64,000 nt of DNA from Streptococcus sp. SN-1 (GTDB lineage: Bacteria; Bacillota; Bacilli; Lactobacillales; Streptococcaceae): positions 1,764,501 through 1,828,500 of the forward strand of contig NZ_AP028929.1 in assembly GCF_041154385.1 (NCBI RefSeq), written 5' to 3'. Made by a program: the position numbers and the translations under genes. The notes under the pieces are model-generated. The model searched no databases and was not told the DNA's origin. It worked only from the letters and a program-made list of their open reading frames with translations. Positions 56,461 to 64,000 of the stretch are shown piece after piece. Each line of letters begins with the position of its first letter. The first letter of the stretch is position 1.

Positions 56461-57333
56461 TTAAAGTCCTTGCCCTTTAAGTGCATCTGCTAGGCTGGCA
56501 AATTCTGCCAAGCTGAGAGCTTCCCCACGTACACTTGGTGACAAACCTGCTTGATCCAAGGCCTTGGTCAGCTTGTCCTTGACTTCCTCAGTCTTGCCAA
56601 AGTAACCTGTCAAGTTATTCCACAAGGTCTTGCGGCGATGGGTAAAACTAGCCTTGGAAATCTTAAAGAAGAAGTTCTCATCTTCTACTGCTACGGCTGG
56701 TTCTGGACGACGCACCATTTTCAAAATAGCAGAGTCCACGTTTGGCGCTGGCACAAAGACCGTACGAGGCACGATGAAGGCAACCTTGGCAGTCATGTAG
56801 TACTGAACCGCAATCGACAAGCTACCATAAGCCTTGGTGTTAGGCTGGGCTGAAATGCGGTCCGCCACTTCTTTCTGCATCATAACGACAAACTCACTAA
56901 AAGGAATCCCACTCTCGATTAAGTGCATGAGAATAGGTGTCGTGATGTAGTAAGGCAAGTTGGCTACTACCTTAATTGGCAGGTCAGGATTTTTAAAATT
57001 CTGGATATGTTGCGCCAAGTCAACCTTGAGAATGTCCTCATTGACCACGGTCACATTATCAAAATCACGCAAGGTATCTGCCAAAATCGGCACCAAACGA
57101 TGGTCAATTTCAAAGGCCATGACCTGAGCCGCACGCTCAGCCAGAAACTCCGTTAAGGCACCAATCCCTGGGCCAATTTCAATGACATTAACTTGGTCAT
57201 CAATCTCAGCCGTATCCACGATTTTTTGTAGGATATTGGTATCCGTCAAGAAGTTTTGCCCGAAAGACTTTTTAAAGGTAAAACCGTGACGCTCCAGCAC
57301 TGCCTTGGTCACGCTATAATCTGCAATTCTCAT
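56461..57333 (-). CDS. rsmA: 16S rRNA (adenine(1518)/(1519)-N6)-dimethyltransferase
   Basis: A 290-residue KsgA methyltransferase that dimethylates two adenines near the 16S 3' end. N-terminal [23 protein letters not shown] motif [17 protein letters not shown] and catalytic [16 protein letters not shown] are complete. Lies 64 bp after rnmV, the usual Firmicute order rnmV-rsmA. Confidence 0.95.
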   Translation of the reverse strand: MRIADYSVTKAVLERHGFTFKKSFGQNFLTDTNILQKIVDTAEIDDQVNVIEIGPGIGALTEFLAERAAQVMAFEIDHRLVPILADTLRDFDNVTVVNEDILKVDLAQHIQNFKNPDLPIKVVANLPYYITTPILMHLIESGIPFSEFVVMMQKEVADRISAQPNTKAYGSLSIAVQYYMTAKVAFIVPRTVFVPAPNVDSAILKMVRRPEPAVAVEDENFFFKISKASFTHRRKTLWNNLTGYFGKTEEVKDKLTKALDQAGLSPSVRGEALSLAEFASLADALKGQGL

Positions 57334-57397
57334 CTATTCTCTTTTCTATTATCTGTTACTACTATTGTAACACATTCCCCTTACATTTGGGGTCTGC

Positions 57398-57964
57398 TTA
57401 GCTGTTCTCATAAGATTTCATAGCTTCTTCCACTTCTGCCAAGGTAACCCCAAACAACTCTAGGCGTTTGAGGAGTTGCTTGCCGTTGGAATAGCCGATT
57501 CGGAGAGCCTCTCCTAGATATTCTCTGCGCTTACGGCTATCTGCCCCTGCTAGAAAACCAAGGCGAATCAAGTCGCTACGACTGATGTCAAACTGACTCT
57601 CATGTTCAAATTGTTCTGTCACCTGAGCTAGAGCCGTTTTCAGGTCTTCATAGTCAGCATGTTCGATTCCCAGAGAACGCCCCTTGGTTTTAGACTTAGG
57701 AACAGCTTCATCTCGTTTGAGGAAGGCATGCTGAACTGTTGGAATGGCCGTCATAATCATACGACGAATCCGCTCCCCATTAAAATCTGGGTCTGTAAAG
57801 ACAATGACTCCATGAAGCTCATGTAGATGCTGAATACGTGCAATATCTTGCTCATTGATGGCAGAACCTCGTGTCTCATAGGTCTCTACATCGAAATAAC
57901 GTTTGAGATTGGCCGTATCATCGCGACCTTCAACCACGATAACTTGGGAAATTTTCTCTTTCAT
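57398..57964 (-). CDS. rnmV: Ribonuclease M5
   Basis: A 188-residue Toprim nuclease maturing 5S rRNA. Toprim Glu in VVEGRDDTANL and the metal Asp pair in FTDPDFNGERIRR are present. The C-terminal part (about 100-188) is the M5-specific domain. Start codon overlaps the tatD stop by one base. Confidence 0.93.
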   Translation of the reverse strand: MKEKISQVIVVEGRDDTANLKRYFDVETYETRGSAINEQDIARIQHLHELHGVIVFTDPDFNGERIRRMIMTAIPTVQHAFLKRDEAVPKSKTKGRSLGIEHADYEDLKTALAQVTEQFEHESQFDISRSDLIRLGFLAGADSRKRREYLGEALRIGYSNGKQLLKRLELFGVTLAEVEEAMKSYENS

Positions 57965-58737
57965 TACTTGCTGTCCAATCCAAAAATTCGTTCTGCATTT
58001 GCAGTCGTTGCTGCCGCTAGCTCTTCTGTCGTCATACCACGCAAGTCGGCGATAAAGTCCACTACATAACGAGTATAGGCTGTTTTATTTTCACGACCTC
58101 GTTTAGGAACAGGAGCCAGGTAGGGAGCATCTGTTTCCACTAACATCTTGTCCAAAGGAAGTTCTCTAGCAGCCTCTTGTATATCAGTTGCCTTCTTGAA
58201 AGTCACCACTCCTGAGAAGGAAATGGTCATGCCAAGCTCCACAAACTTCTCAGCCCATTCAAGAGTTCCTGAGAATGAGTGCATGATACCACCTCGAGGA
58301 CCAACGCCCTCACTCTTGATAATTTCATAAGTATCTTCTAGCGCATCACGGGTATGGACAACAAAAGGCAAATCCAAGTCCTTAGATAGCTGAATCTGAC
58401 GGCGAAAAACCTGCTCCTGCACCTCTTTTGGCGCTGTCATCCAATGGTAGTCCAAACCAATCTCACCCAAGGCAACTACCTTGGGATGCTTGAGCTTGTC
58501 AAGCAAGTAGGCTTCAATCTCCTCTGTATAAGTACCAGCTTCTGTCGGATGCCAACCAATAGTTACGTAGAGTTGGTCGTACTTATCCACCAACTCCAAA
58601 GCACACTCAATCGTCGGCTGATCAAAACCAACAATATTCATCTGTGTCACACCCATCTCAGTAGCTAAGGCGATTTCTTCTGCCTCACGACCTGCAAATT
58701 CTTCTACATTCAAGTGTGTATGTGTATCAAAAATCAT
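57964..58737 (-). CDS. TatD family metal-dependent hydrolase
   Basis: A 257-residue TIM-barrel deoxyribonuclease-type hydrolase: FDTHTHLN, GEIGLDYHW, FVVHTRDALED, MHSFSGT and VETDAPYLAPVP give the full metal site. First gene of the tatD-rnmV-rsmA-rsgA-rpe-thiN-rmuC-yhaM run; TATAAT at 58765-58770 (minus) with TG extension may be the operon -10. Confidence 0.92.
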   Translation of the reverse strand: MIFDTHTHLNVEEFAGREAEEIALATEMGVTQMNIVGFDQPTIECALELVDKYDQLYVTIGWHPTEAGTYTEEIEAYLLDKLKHPKVVALGEIGLDYHWMTAPKEVQEQVFRRQIQLSKDLDLPFVVHTRDALEDTYEIIKSEGVGPRGGIMHSFSGTLEWAEKFVELGMTISFSGVVTFKKATDIQEAARELPLDKMLVETDAPYLAPVPKRGRENKTAYTRYVVDFIADLRGMTTEELAAATTANAERIFGLDSK

Positions 58738-58829
58738 CTCTTCTAACCTCGTTTTCTATCTTCTATTATACCAAAAAACTGCCCTCTCTCCTCATCTGTA
58801 CAAAATATTCTAAAATCCATCGTCGTCTC

Positions 58830-58858
58830 TTGACGCTATTTTCCCAAAGCAGTATAAT
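58830..58858 (+). promoter_or_regulatory. Promoter of the kimA-type gene
   Basis: TTGACG (58830-58835), 17-bp spacer, TATAAT (58853-58858). The ~35-nt leader is too short for a c-di-AMP riboswitch. Confidence 0.75.
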
Positions 58859-58893
58859 AGCACTTATTGAAATTTTCAGAAAAGGAAAATACC

Positions 58894-60738
58894 ATGTTTA
58901 CAAAATTAAAACAGACTTTTATCGGTCGTCCTCTTAAGTCCTTAACAGAAGGCGAGGGAGGTCTGCTGGGAAAAATGCAGGCCTTGGCCATGTTGTCAAG
59001 CGACGCTCTATCTTCCATTGCCTATGGGCCTGAGCAAGTAGTCCTCGTCTTGACTAGTCTCTCTCCTCTTGCGATATGGTGGAGCCTTCCTATCGGCCTC
59101 TTTGTCCTCCTGCTCCTAGCTAGCCTGACCGTCTCCTACCGTCAAATCATCCATGCCTACCCTCAAGGGGGAGGGGCCTATATGGTTACTCGAGAAAATC
59201 TATCTCCAGAACTTGGCTTGATTGCTGGAGGTAGTCTTCTGGTTGACTATATGCTGACCGTAGCGGTATCTGTTTCATCTGGAGCGGACGCTATCACAGC
59301 AGCTCTTCCTGCTCTCCACCCATACAACCTCCACATCTCTATTTTTCTGGTTTGCTTGCTCATGCTCTTGAACTTACGGGGCTTAAAAGAATCTGCCAGT
59401 TCACTGATGATTCCTGTCTATCTCTTTATCATCAGTACTGTCTTTCTCTTGCTCTATGGAATCTTTCAACTAGTGACAGGTTCTCTCAGCTATCAGGCAA
59501 CTTCACCTATTGGGCATGCTATTCCGAACCTATCTATCGTTCTCATTCTAAGAGCTTTTACCAGCGGATCTGCCTCTCTGACAGGGGTCGAAGCTATTTC
59601 AAATGCCGTTCCCTTTTTCAAGGCTCCAAAAGAAAAGAATGCCGCTCAAACCTTGACCATCATGTCACTGATTTTAGGTTTTCTTTTTGCTGGTATCACC
59701 CTTCTAAACTACTGGATGGGGATTCTGCCTCAACACGGAGAAACTATTCTTTCACAGATGGCTCAAGGCATCCTTGGTAATTCCTTCATAGGCCACCTTG
59801 GGTATTATCTCTTCCAATTCTCCACAGCCTTGATTTTAGCCGTAGCTGCAAATACTGGCTTTTCAGCCTTTCCTATGCTGGCTTACAATATGGCTAAAAA
59901 CAAATACATGCCCCATCTCTTTATGGAAAAAGGAGACCGCCTAGGCTACTCTAATGGAATTTTAACTCTGGCATTTGGGGCTATGATTCTTCTTCTCATT
60001 TTTAATGGCAATACCGAACGTTTGATTCCCCTTTATACTATCGGGGTCTTCGTGCCCTTTGCCCTTTCTCAGACTGGGATGATTCGTCATTGGAAAAAAG
60101 AAAAAGGGGCAAATTTCTTAAAACCTGCCCTTGCCAATATCCTTGGAGCCATCATTTGCTACGCTATCGTGCTGATCCTGCTCTTTTTCCGTCTCAGTGA
60201 TATCTGGCCTTTCTTCCCCATTATTCTCGTACTCACCCTACTCTTCTTGGCGATTCACAGTCATTACCAAAAAGTAGCCCAACAACTGCGACTCTATGAA
60301 GGAATCCAAAAACGTACCTACGATGGCAATCTTGTCCTCGTCCTAGTAGGAAATGTCACCCGAGTTAGCATCGGAGCCATTAACTACGCTCAAAGTATAG
60401 GTGATGAAGTCTTAGCCATGCACATTTCTACTAAGGAAACAGCAGAGAAAGACCAAGAAATTCTCCAAGAATTTGCCGATTACTTCCCAACCATTACTCT
60501 GAAAAATATCAAGACCAGCTATCGCGACATCATCACCCCTACTGTCAAGTATGTCAAACGGATTTCCGAGGAAGCTCAGAAGAAGAACTATACAGTCACT
60601 GTTCTCGTCCCCCAGTTTATCCCTAATAAACCTTGGCAAAATATCCTGCACAATCAGATGAGTCTCAAACTCAAATATGCCCTTCGTTGGCACCAAGACG
60701 TCGTTGTCGCTAGCTACTCTTATCACTTAAAAGAATAA
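58894..60738 (+). CDS. kimA: KimA-type high-affinity potassium importer (APC superfamily)
   Basis: A 614-residue KUP/APC transporter with about twelve helices (25-450) and a C-terminal cytoplasmic USP-like domain (about 470-614). The N terminus (IGRPLKSL, LAMLSSDALSSIAYGPEQ) and AYPQGGGAYMVTRENLSPELGLIAGGSLLVDYMLTVAVS closely follow B. subtilis KimA (YdaO), a K+/H+ symporter inhibited by c-di-AMP. ATG 58894 has AAAGGAAAA upstream; an earlier TTG is unlikely. Confidence 0.85.
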   Translation: MFTKLKQTFIGRPLKSLTEGEGGLLGKMQALAMLSSDALSSIAYGPEQVVLVLTSLSPLAIWWSLPIGLFVLLLLASLTVSYRQIIHAYPQGGGAYMVTRENLSPELGLIAGGSLLVDYMLTVAVSVSSGADAITAALPALHPYNLHISIFLVCLLMLLNLRGLKESASSLMIPVYLFIISTVFLLLYGIFQLVTGSLSYQATSPIGHAIPNLSIVLILRAFTSGSASLTGVEAISNAVPFFKAPKEKNAAQTLTIMSLILGFLFAGITLLNYWMGILPQHGETILSQMAQGILGNSFIGHLGYYLFQFSTALILAVAANTGFSAFPMLAYNMAKNKYMPHLFMEKGDRLGYSNGILTLAFGAMILLLIFNGNTERLIPLYTIGVFVPFALSQTGMIRHWKKEKGANFLKPALANILGAIICYAIVLILLFFRLSDIWPFFPIILVLTLLFLAIHSHYQKVAQQLRLYEGIQKRTYDGNLVLVLVGNVTRVSIGAINYAQSIGDEVLAMHISTKETAEKDQEILQEFADYFPTITLKNIKTSYRDIITPTVKYVKRISEEAQKKNYTVTVLVPQFIPNKPWQNILHNQMSLKLKYALRWHQDVVVASYSYHLKE

Positions 60739-60740
60739 AG

Positions 60741-60786
60741 AAAAGGCCCTACCAGAACCGAGAAGCGTCTGGTGAGGCCTTTTTTC
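60741..60786 (+). terminator. Terminator of the kimA-type gene
   Basis: AAAGGCCCTACCAGA pairs with TCTGGTGAGGCCTTT with small internal mismatches, followed by T6. Confidence 0.85.
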
Positions 60787-60807
60787 TGAATCCAGTCACT
60801 ATGCCTG

Positions 60808-61002
60808 TACTCAATGAAAATCAAAGAGCAAACTAGGAAGCTAGCCGCATGCTGCTCAAAGCACTGCTTTGAGGTCGTAGATGAAACTGACGAAGTCAGC
60901 TCAAAACACTGTTTTGAGGTTGCAGATAGAACTGACGAAGTCAGTAACATACCTACGGTAAGGCAACGCTGACGTGGTTTGAAGAGATTTTCGAAGAGTA
61001 TT
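60808..61002. repeat. BOX element with two boxB copies
   Basis: boxC end TACTCAATGAAAATCAAAGA, then two boxB modules (each with an ACTGACGAAGTCAG hairpin half and a CAAA-GC/AC-ACTG-TTTGAGG hairpin), then boxA with TACGGTAAGGCAACGCTGACG and the terminal TTTTCGAAGAGTATT. The longest BOX copy in the window. It lies between the convergent kimA and Ali-type genes. Confidence 0.93.
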
Positions 61003-61026
61003 AACCGAAAAGCATGACTAGGAATA

Positions 61027-62991
61027 TCATTGAATGTGGTTAACTAAATCTTCCTGAGCTTTTTTATTTGACTCAGCTTTTTCTTTTAGCCATTTTTCGT
61101 AGAGTTCTTGGTACTGTTTAGCAGTTACTGGCTCTTTTTGCAATTCAACATATTTGTAGTTGTCCGCATTTCCCTTATGACCAACGAATGAGAATGGTCC
61201 TGTAAACGGTACAGTCTTACGGAAGATTGGATTAGCTCCACCACTTTGAACCGGTAGGAACAAGGCGCTATCTGTCAACCAAGCTTGGGCTTCAGCATAT
61301 TTTTCATAGCGGGCTTGAGTATCTTTAATTTCTGCGTCTGCCTGATCCAAGAGTTTCTTGTAGTCAGCAAGACCAATCTTGTCCTTAACTTCCTTGTCTT
61401 TTCCTTCAGACAAGCCCATGTTTTTCAACTGAGAACCTGTCTCTGGATCAAGGATCGCTAGGTAAGTCTTAGGATCTGAGTAATCTCCACCCCATCCTGA
61501 GATGTCGATATCGTAGTCTTTTTGTTCTGCTGTATCTGCAAAGTAGGTTGCCTGATCTTTTTCATCTGGAGAAAGTTGGATAACATCAATGACTACATTA
61601 TCCTTACCAAGAGTTTCTTCCACTGTTTGTTTGAACGATCCAGCCTGTTGCACATCCAACTTAGCAGTCTGGTCAACTGGCATATCCAAATGAATTGGGA
61701 AAGTTACTCCCTGTGCTTGCAGACTTTCTTTGGCCTTGGCAAACTTCTCTTTGGCCTTTTCAGGATTCAAGAAGGCTTGCTTACCATCGTTTAGGTTGAT
61801 ATTTACCCAATCTTTACCGTAGTTGACAATTTTTTCATTGACAATATCACCAAAGTTCTTATCCCCAACTTGGACAAAGTTACTTGGTGTAACTGTGTTA
61901 CGCAAGATACGGTCTGCTCCATCTTCACCATTTGTCTGTGCTGCATAAGCATGACGGTCAAAGGCAAAGTTGATAGCCTGACGGAAATCTTTATTCTGCA
62001 TAGCTGCGCGTGAATCTGTCTTTTCCTTATCAGACTGTTTCATCGTCTGCTTGTAGCTTTGACGATTAACGTTGAAAAGATAATAGAAAGTCACTGAGTT
62101 TTGTGGTGTGTAGGTAATCTTGTCCTCATTGCCCTTCTTGAGTTCAGCAAATACTGAACTTGTTGGGAAGATACGGCCATCAGTATAGTTACCATCCAAG
62201 AAACCTCTAGCAATGCTGTCTTGGTCAGAACCGTCAAAGAAAGAGAGTTTCACTTTCTCGATTTTAACATTATCCTTATCCCAGTAATTAGGGTTTTTGT
62301 CAAGTTCAATCAAAGATTTGGATGTGAAGGATTTAAACAAGTAAGGACCATTTGACAAGATACTTGATGGTGTCACACTTCCAAAGTCATCTCCCTGAGA
62401 CTTCAAGAAGGCTTCATTTACAGGACTAAGGATACTTGCTGTTGTTTTAGAGTTCCAATAAGTTTCAGGTTGGTTGAGAGTGTATTGTAGAGTGTAATCA
62501 TCCACTGCCTTAACACCAACAGTACCAAAATCAGATGATTTCCCTTCAACATAATCTGCTAGACCCTTGATAGAGTCTTGTACCAAGTACAAGTTTTCAG
62601 CCTTTTTATCAGCCGCATACTTAAGACCTGTCACAAAGTCATGAGCGGTTACATCTGCATACTCTTCTCCTTCAGAAGTGTACCATTTAGCCCCCTGACG
62701 GATTTTATAAGTGTAGGTCAATCCATCTTTTGACACCGTCCATGACTCAGCCATAGAGGGAATGAGATTGCCATACTGGTCGTTTTCCAACAAACCATCA
62801 ATCAAGTTGGTTGTGATACTAGATGTAGAGTCTCGTGTAGAGGTAATATAATCCAAGGTATCTGGGTTATTGACAAAGATATAAGAGTAAGTCTTGTCTG
62901 CATTACTTGATTGAGATGATCCACACGCTGCTAAAGCTAGACCTGCTGTCAAAGCCATAGCTCCAAACAGCATCACTTTTGATTTCTTCAT
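61027..62991 (-). CDS. Oligopeptide-binding lipoprotein, AliA/AliB-type
   Basis: A 654-residue SBP family 5 lipoprotein, paralogue of AmiA (same AESWTVSKDGLTYTYKIR motif and C-terminal VTAKQYQELYEKWLKEKAESNKKAQ-like tail). Lipobox LAAC, Cys23. No permease or ATPase genes are adjacent, so it should feed the Ami channel, as the Ali receptors do in pneumococcus, giving it a distinct peptide range. TATAAT upstream near 63030 with no strong -35. Confidence 0.93.
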   Translation of the reverse strand: MKKSKVMLFGAMALTAGLALAACGSSQSSNADKTYSYIFVNNPDTLDYITSTRDSTSSITTNLIDGLLENDQYGNLIPSMAESWTVSKDGLTYTYKIRQGAKWYTSEGEEYADVTAHDFVTGLKYAADKKAENLYLVQDSIKGLADYVEGKSSDFGTVGVKAVDDYTLQYTLNQPETYWNSKTTASILSPVNEAFLKSQGDDFGSVTPSSILSNGPYLFKSFTSKSLIELDKNPNYWDKDNVKIEKVKLSFFDGSDQDSIARGFLDGNYTDGRIFPTSSVFAELKKGNEDKITYTPQNSVTFYYLFNVNRQSYKQTMKQSDKEKTDSRAAMQNKDFRQAINFAFDRHAYAAQTNGEDGADRILRNTVTPSNFVQVGDKNFGDIVNEKIVNYGKDWVNINLNDGKQAFLNPEKAKEKFAKAKESLQAQGVTFPIHLDMPVDQTAKLDVQQAGSFKQTVEETLGKDNVVIDVIQLSPDEKDQATYFADTAEQKDYDIDISGWGGDYSDPKTYLAILDPETGSQLKNMGLSEGKDKEVKDKIGLADYKKLLDQADAEIKDTQARYEKYAEAQAWLTDSALFLPVQSGGANPIFRKTVPFTGPFSFVGHKGNADNYKYVELQKEPVTAKQYQELYEKWLKEKAESNKKAQEDLVNHIQ

Positions 62992-63076
62992 GATTATTCT
63001 CCATTTTTACAGTATGTGAAATATTATACACTATTCGAGCAAAAATATAAAGCTTTTTGTACTTTTTTACAAAAAT

Positions 63077-63112
63077 AAAAATCAGTAGACTCGAGTTCCT
63101 ACTGATTTTTGA
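63077..63112. terminator. Terminator of rpmH (bidirectional in form)
   Basis: AAAAATCAGTAG pairs with CTACTGATTTTT (12 bp) around a 10-nt loop; T runs on both strands. Confidence 0.85.
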
Positions 63113-63127
63113 TAGAATTCGTTTGGA

Positions 63128-63262
63128 TTATGCAGCCAAAACTTTGCGTCCTTTACGACGACGAGCTGCCAATACGCGACGACCGTTTTTAGTTGACATA
63201 CGGTTACGGAATCCGTGTTTGCGCGCACGACGAAGTTTACTTGGTTGATAAGTACGTTTCAC
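63128..63262 (-). CDS. rpmH: 50S ribosomal protein L34
   Basis: A 44-residue, extremely basic protein: begins [20 protein letters not shown] (residues 2-21) and ends GRKVLAA, the complete L34. The start codon is GTG (63262-63260), with AGGAGG 9 nt upstream; no ATG is available in frame. The neighbours rnpA and dnaA seen in many bacteria are absent. Confidence 0.95.
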
Positions 63263-63336
63263 GATGAATACCTCCTCATAGATTTTGTATTCGTTTAGCC
63301 GGCTATAAAGTGATCAGTTACTAAACATACTTTACT

Positions 63337-63365
63337 ATTCTATCTGATTCTTTTACTTTTGTCAA
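63337..63365 (-). promoter_or_regulatory. Promoter of rpmH
   Basis: Minus strand: TTGACA (63360-63365), 17-bp spacer, TAGAAT (63337-63342). The strong consensus suits a ribosomal protein gene; the leader is about 70 nt. Confidence 0.8.
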
Positions 63366-63406
63366 TAGCTCAAGGCAAATGTTTCCAGCTTTTTCGAATG
63401 TAAGCC

Positions 63407-64000
63407 CTATCTACGATACTGTTTCAAGAAACGAGTCATCTTTTCTTGGATTTGGGCTAGTTCATCAACACGAGGAAGGTAAACAATACGGAAGTGGTCT
63501 GGTTCCTGCCAGTTAAAGCCTCGACCATGAACCAAGAGAACCTTTTCCTGCTTCAAGAAATCAAGGACAAACTGCTCATCATCATCGATACGGTACATAT
63601 TGCGATCGATTTTAGGGAAGATATAGAGTCCAGCCTTGGGTTTAACCGCAGACAAACCTGGAATATCTTGAATGGCATTGTAAATGAAATTTCTTTGCTC
63701 ATAAATTCGTCCACCAGGAAGGAGCAATTCATCGACCGACTGGTGACCACCCAAGGAAGTTTGTACGACTTGTTGGGCCAAAACGTTAGAGCAAAGGCGC
63801 ATATTGGATAGCATATTGAGCCCTTCGATATAGCCCTTGACATGAGTCTTAGGTCCAGACAAGACCATCCAACCCACACGGAAACCAGCGATACGATGGG
63901 ATTTTGACAGACCATTCATGCTGACACAGAAGACATCTGGTGCCAAGCTAGCCACAGGCGTATGCACATGTCCATCCATGACCATGCGGTCGTAGATTTC
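63407..64000 (-). CDS. alaT: Class I aminotransferase, AlaT-like (partial, 5' end outside window)
   Basis: The frame is open through position 64000, leaving the last ~197 residues. The PLP lysine is in MNGLSKSHRIAGFRVGWM, and the C-terminal half contains PKAGLYIFPKID and the substrate-binding Arg in PDHFRIVYLPR. This pattern fits AlaT/YugH alanine (pyruvate) transaminases of the class I family. It converts alanine and 2-oxoglutarate to pyruvate and glutamate. No terminator was seen between it and rpmH. Confidence 0.85.
   Translation of the reverse strand, partial: EIYDRMVMDGHVHTPVASLAPDVFCVSMNGLSKSHRIAGFRVGWMVLSGPKTHVKGYIEGLNMLSNMRLCSNVLAQQVVQTSLGGHQSVDELLLPGGRIYEQRNFIYNAIQDIPGLSAVKPKAGLYIFPKIDRNMYRIDDDEQFVLDFLKQEKVLLVHGRGFNWQEPDHFRIVYLPRVDELAQIQEKMTRFLKQYRR

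Noticed and set aside
58859..58893. c-di-AMP (ydaO) riboswitch before the kimA-type gene
   Set aside because: The leader between promoter and start codon is only about 30 nt, far too short for that RNA.
59352..59780. 142-codon plus-strand ORF inside the kimA-type gene
   Set aside because: Out-of-frame shadow of a complete transporter frame; composition (many Ser/Tyr/His) is typical of a shifted membrane protein gene.

Overview
The window is chromosome from a streptococcus of the mitis group (S. mitis / S. oralis / S. pneumoniae relatives). Evidence seen directly: three BOX repeats, piuBCDA iron-uptake genes, the amiACDEF oligopeptide permease, the competence nuclease gene endA next to epuA and murA, an XerD-like protein with a degraded active site inside the scpA-scpB operon, and sepM-coaD-rsmD-asnA. 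Most genes are on the minus strand and tightly packed. The species cannot be fixed from the sequence alone.

Layout. 1-7221: end of a Na/Pi-cotransporter gene, a small bacteriocin-immunity-like gene with pepA, galE, and the piuBCDA operon. 7246-12961: nine minus-strand genes, mostly overlapping at start and stop codons (murI, rdgB fusion, phosphoesterase, CBS protein, XerD-like, scpA, scpB, rluB, yidD). 13164-13412: yneF. 14081-20662: a visibly AT-rich accessory cluster of seven minus-strand genes (glutamine-amidotransferase-like hydrolase, APC permease, RidA, Cys/Met PLP enzyme, PepV-like dipeptidase, YheO-type regulator, TRIC/UPF0126 membrane protein), driven by a strong promoter whose -35 box forms one end of a perfect 52-bp palindrome. 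20807-21312: debris. 21345-24343: an ABC importer of the TrpXYZ type behind a long leader that looks like a transcription attenuator with a candidate aromatic-rich leader peptide. 24495-31054: ami operon, followed by a divergent tRNA-Cys.

31414-42633: CorC/HlyC-type protein, endA, epuA, murA, a frameshifted acyltransferase, a DUF1146 protein, sepM, coaD, rsmD, asnA, a BI-1 family protein, a SpoU methyltransferase, then divergent acyP and yidC. 42812-48768: a second accessory block between yidC and pflA, consisting of a two-component system, a three-gene ABC-2 exporter resembling antimicrobial-peptide immunity pumps, a BOX element and an IS1182-family element whose end lies against the pflA stop codon. 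48769-58737: pflA, lysA, purR, and a run of housekeeping genes (yhaM, rmuC, thiN, rpe, rsgA, rsmA, rnmV, tatD). 58894-64000: kimA-type potassium importer, a BOX element, an Ali-type peptide-binding lipoprotein, rpmH (GTG start) and the end of an alanine-transaminase-type gene.

The least ordinary parts are the amino-acid/gamma-glutamyl cluster with its palindromic promoter, the attenuator-like leader of the TrpXYZ-type importer, and the TCS/ABC block beside the IS element.
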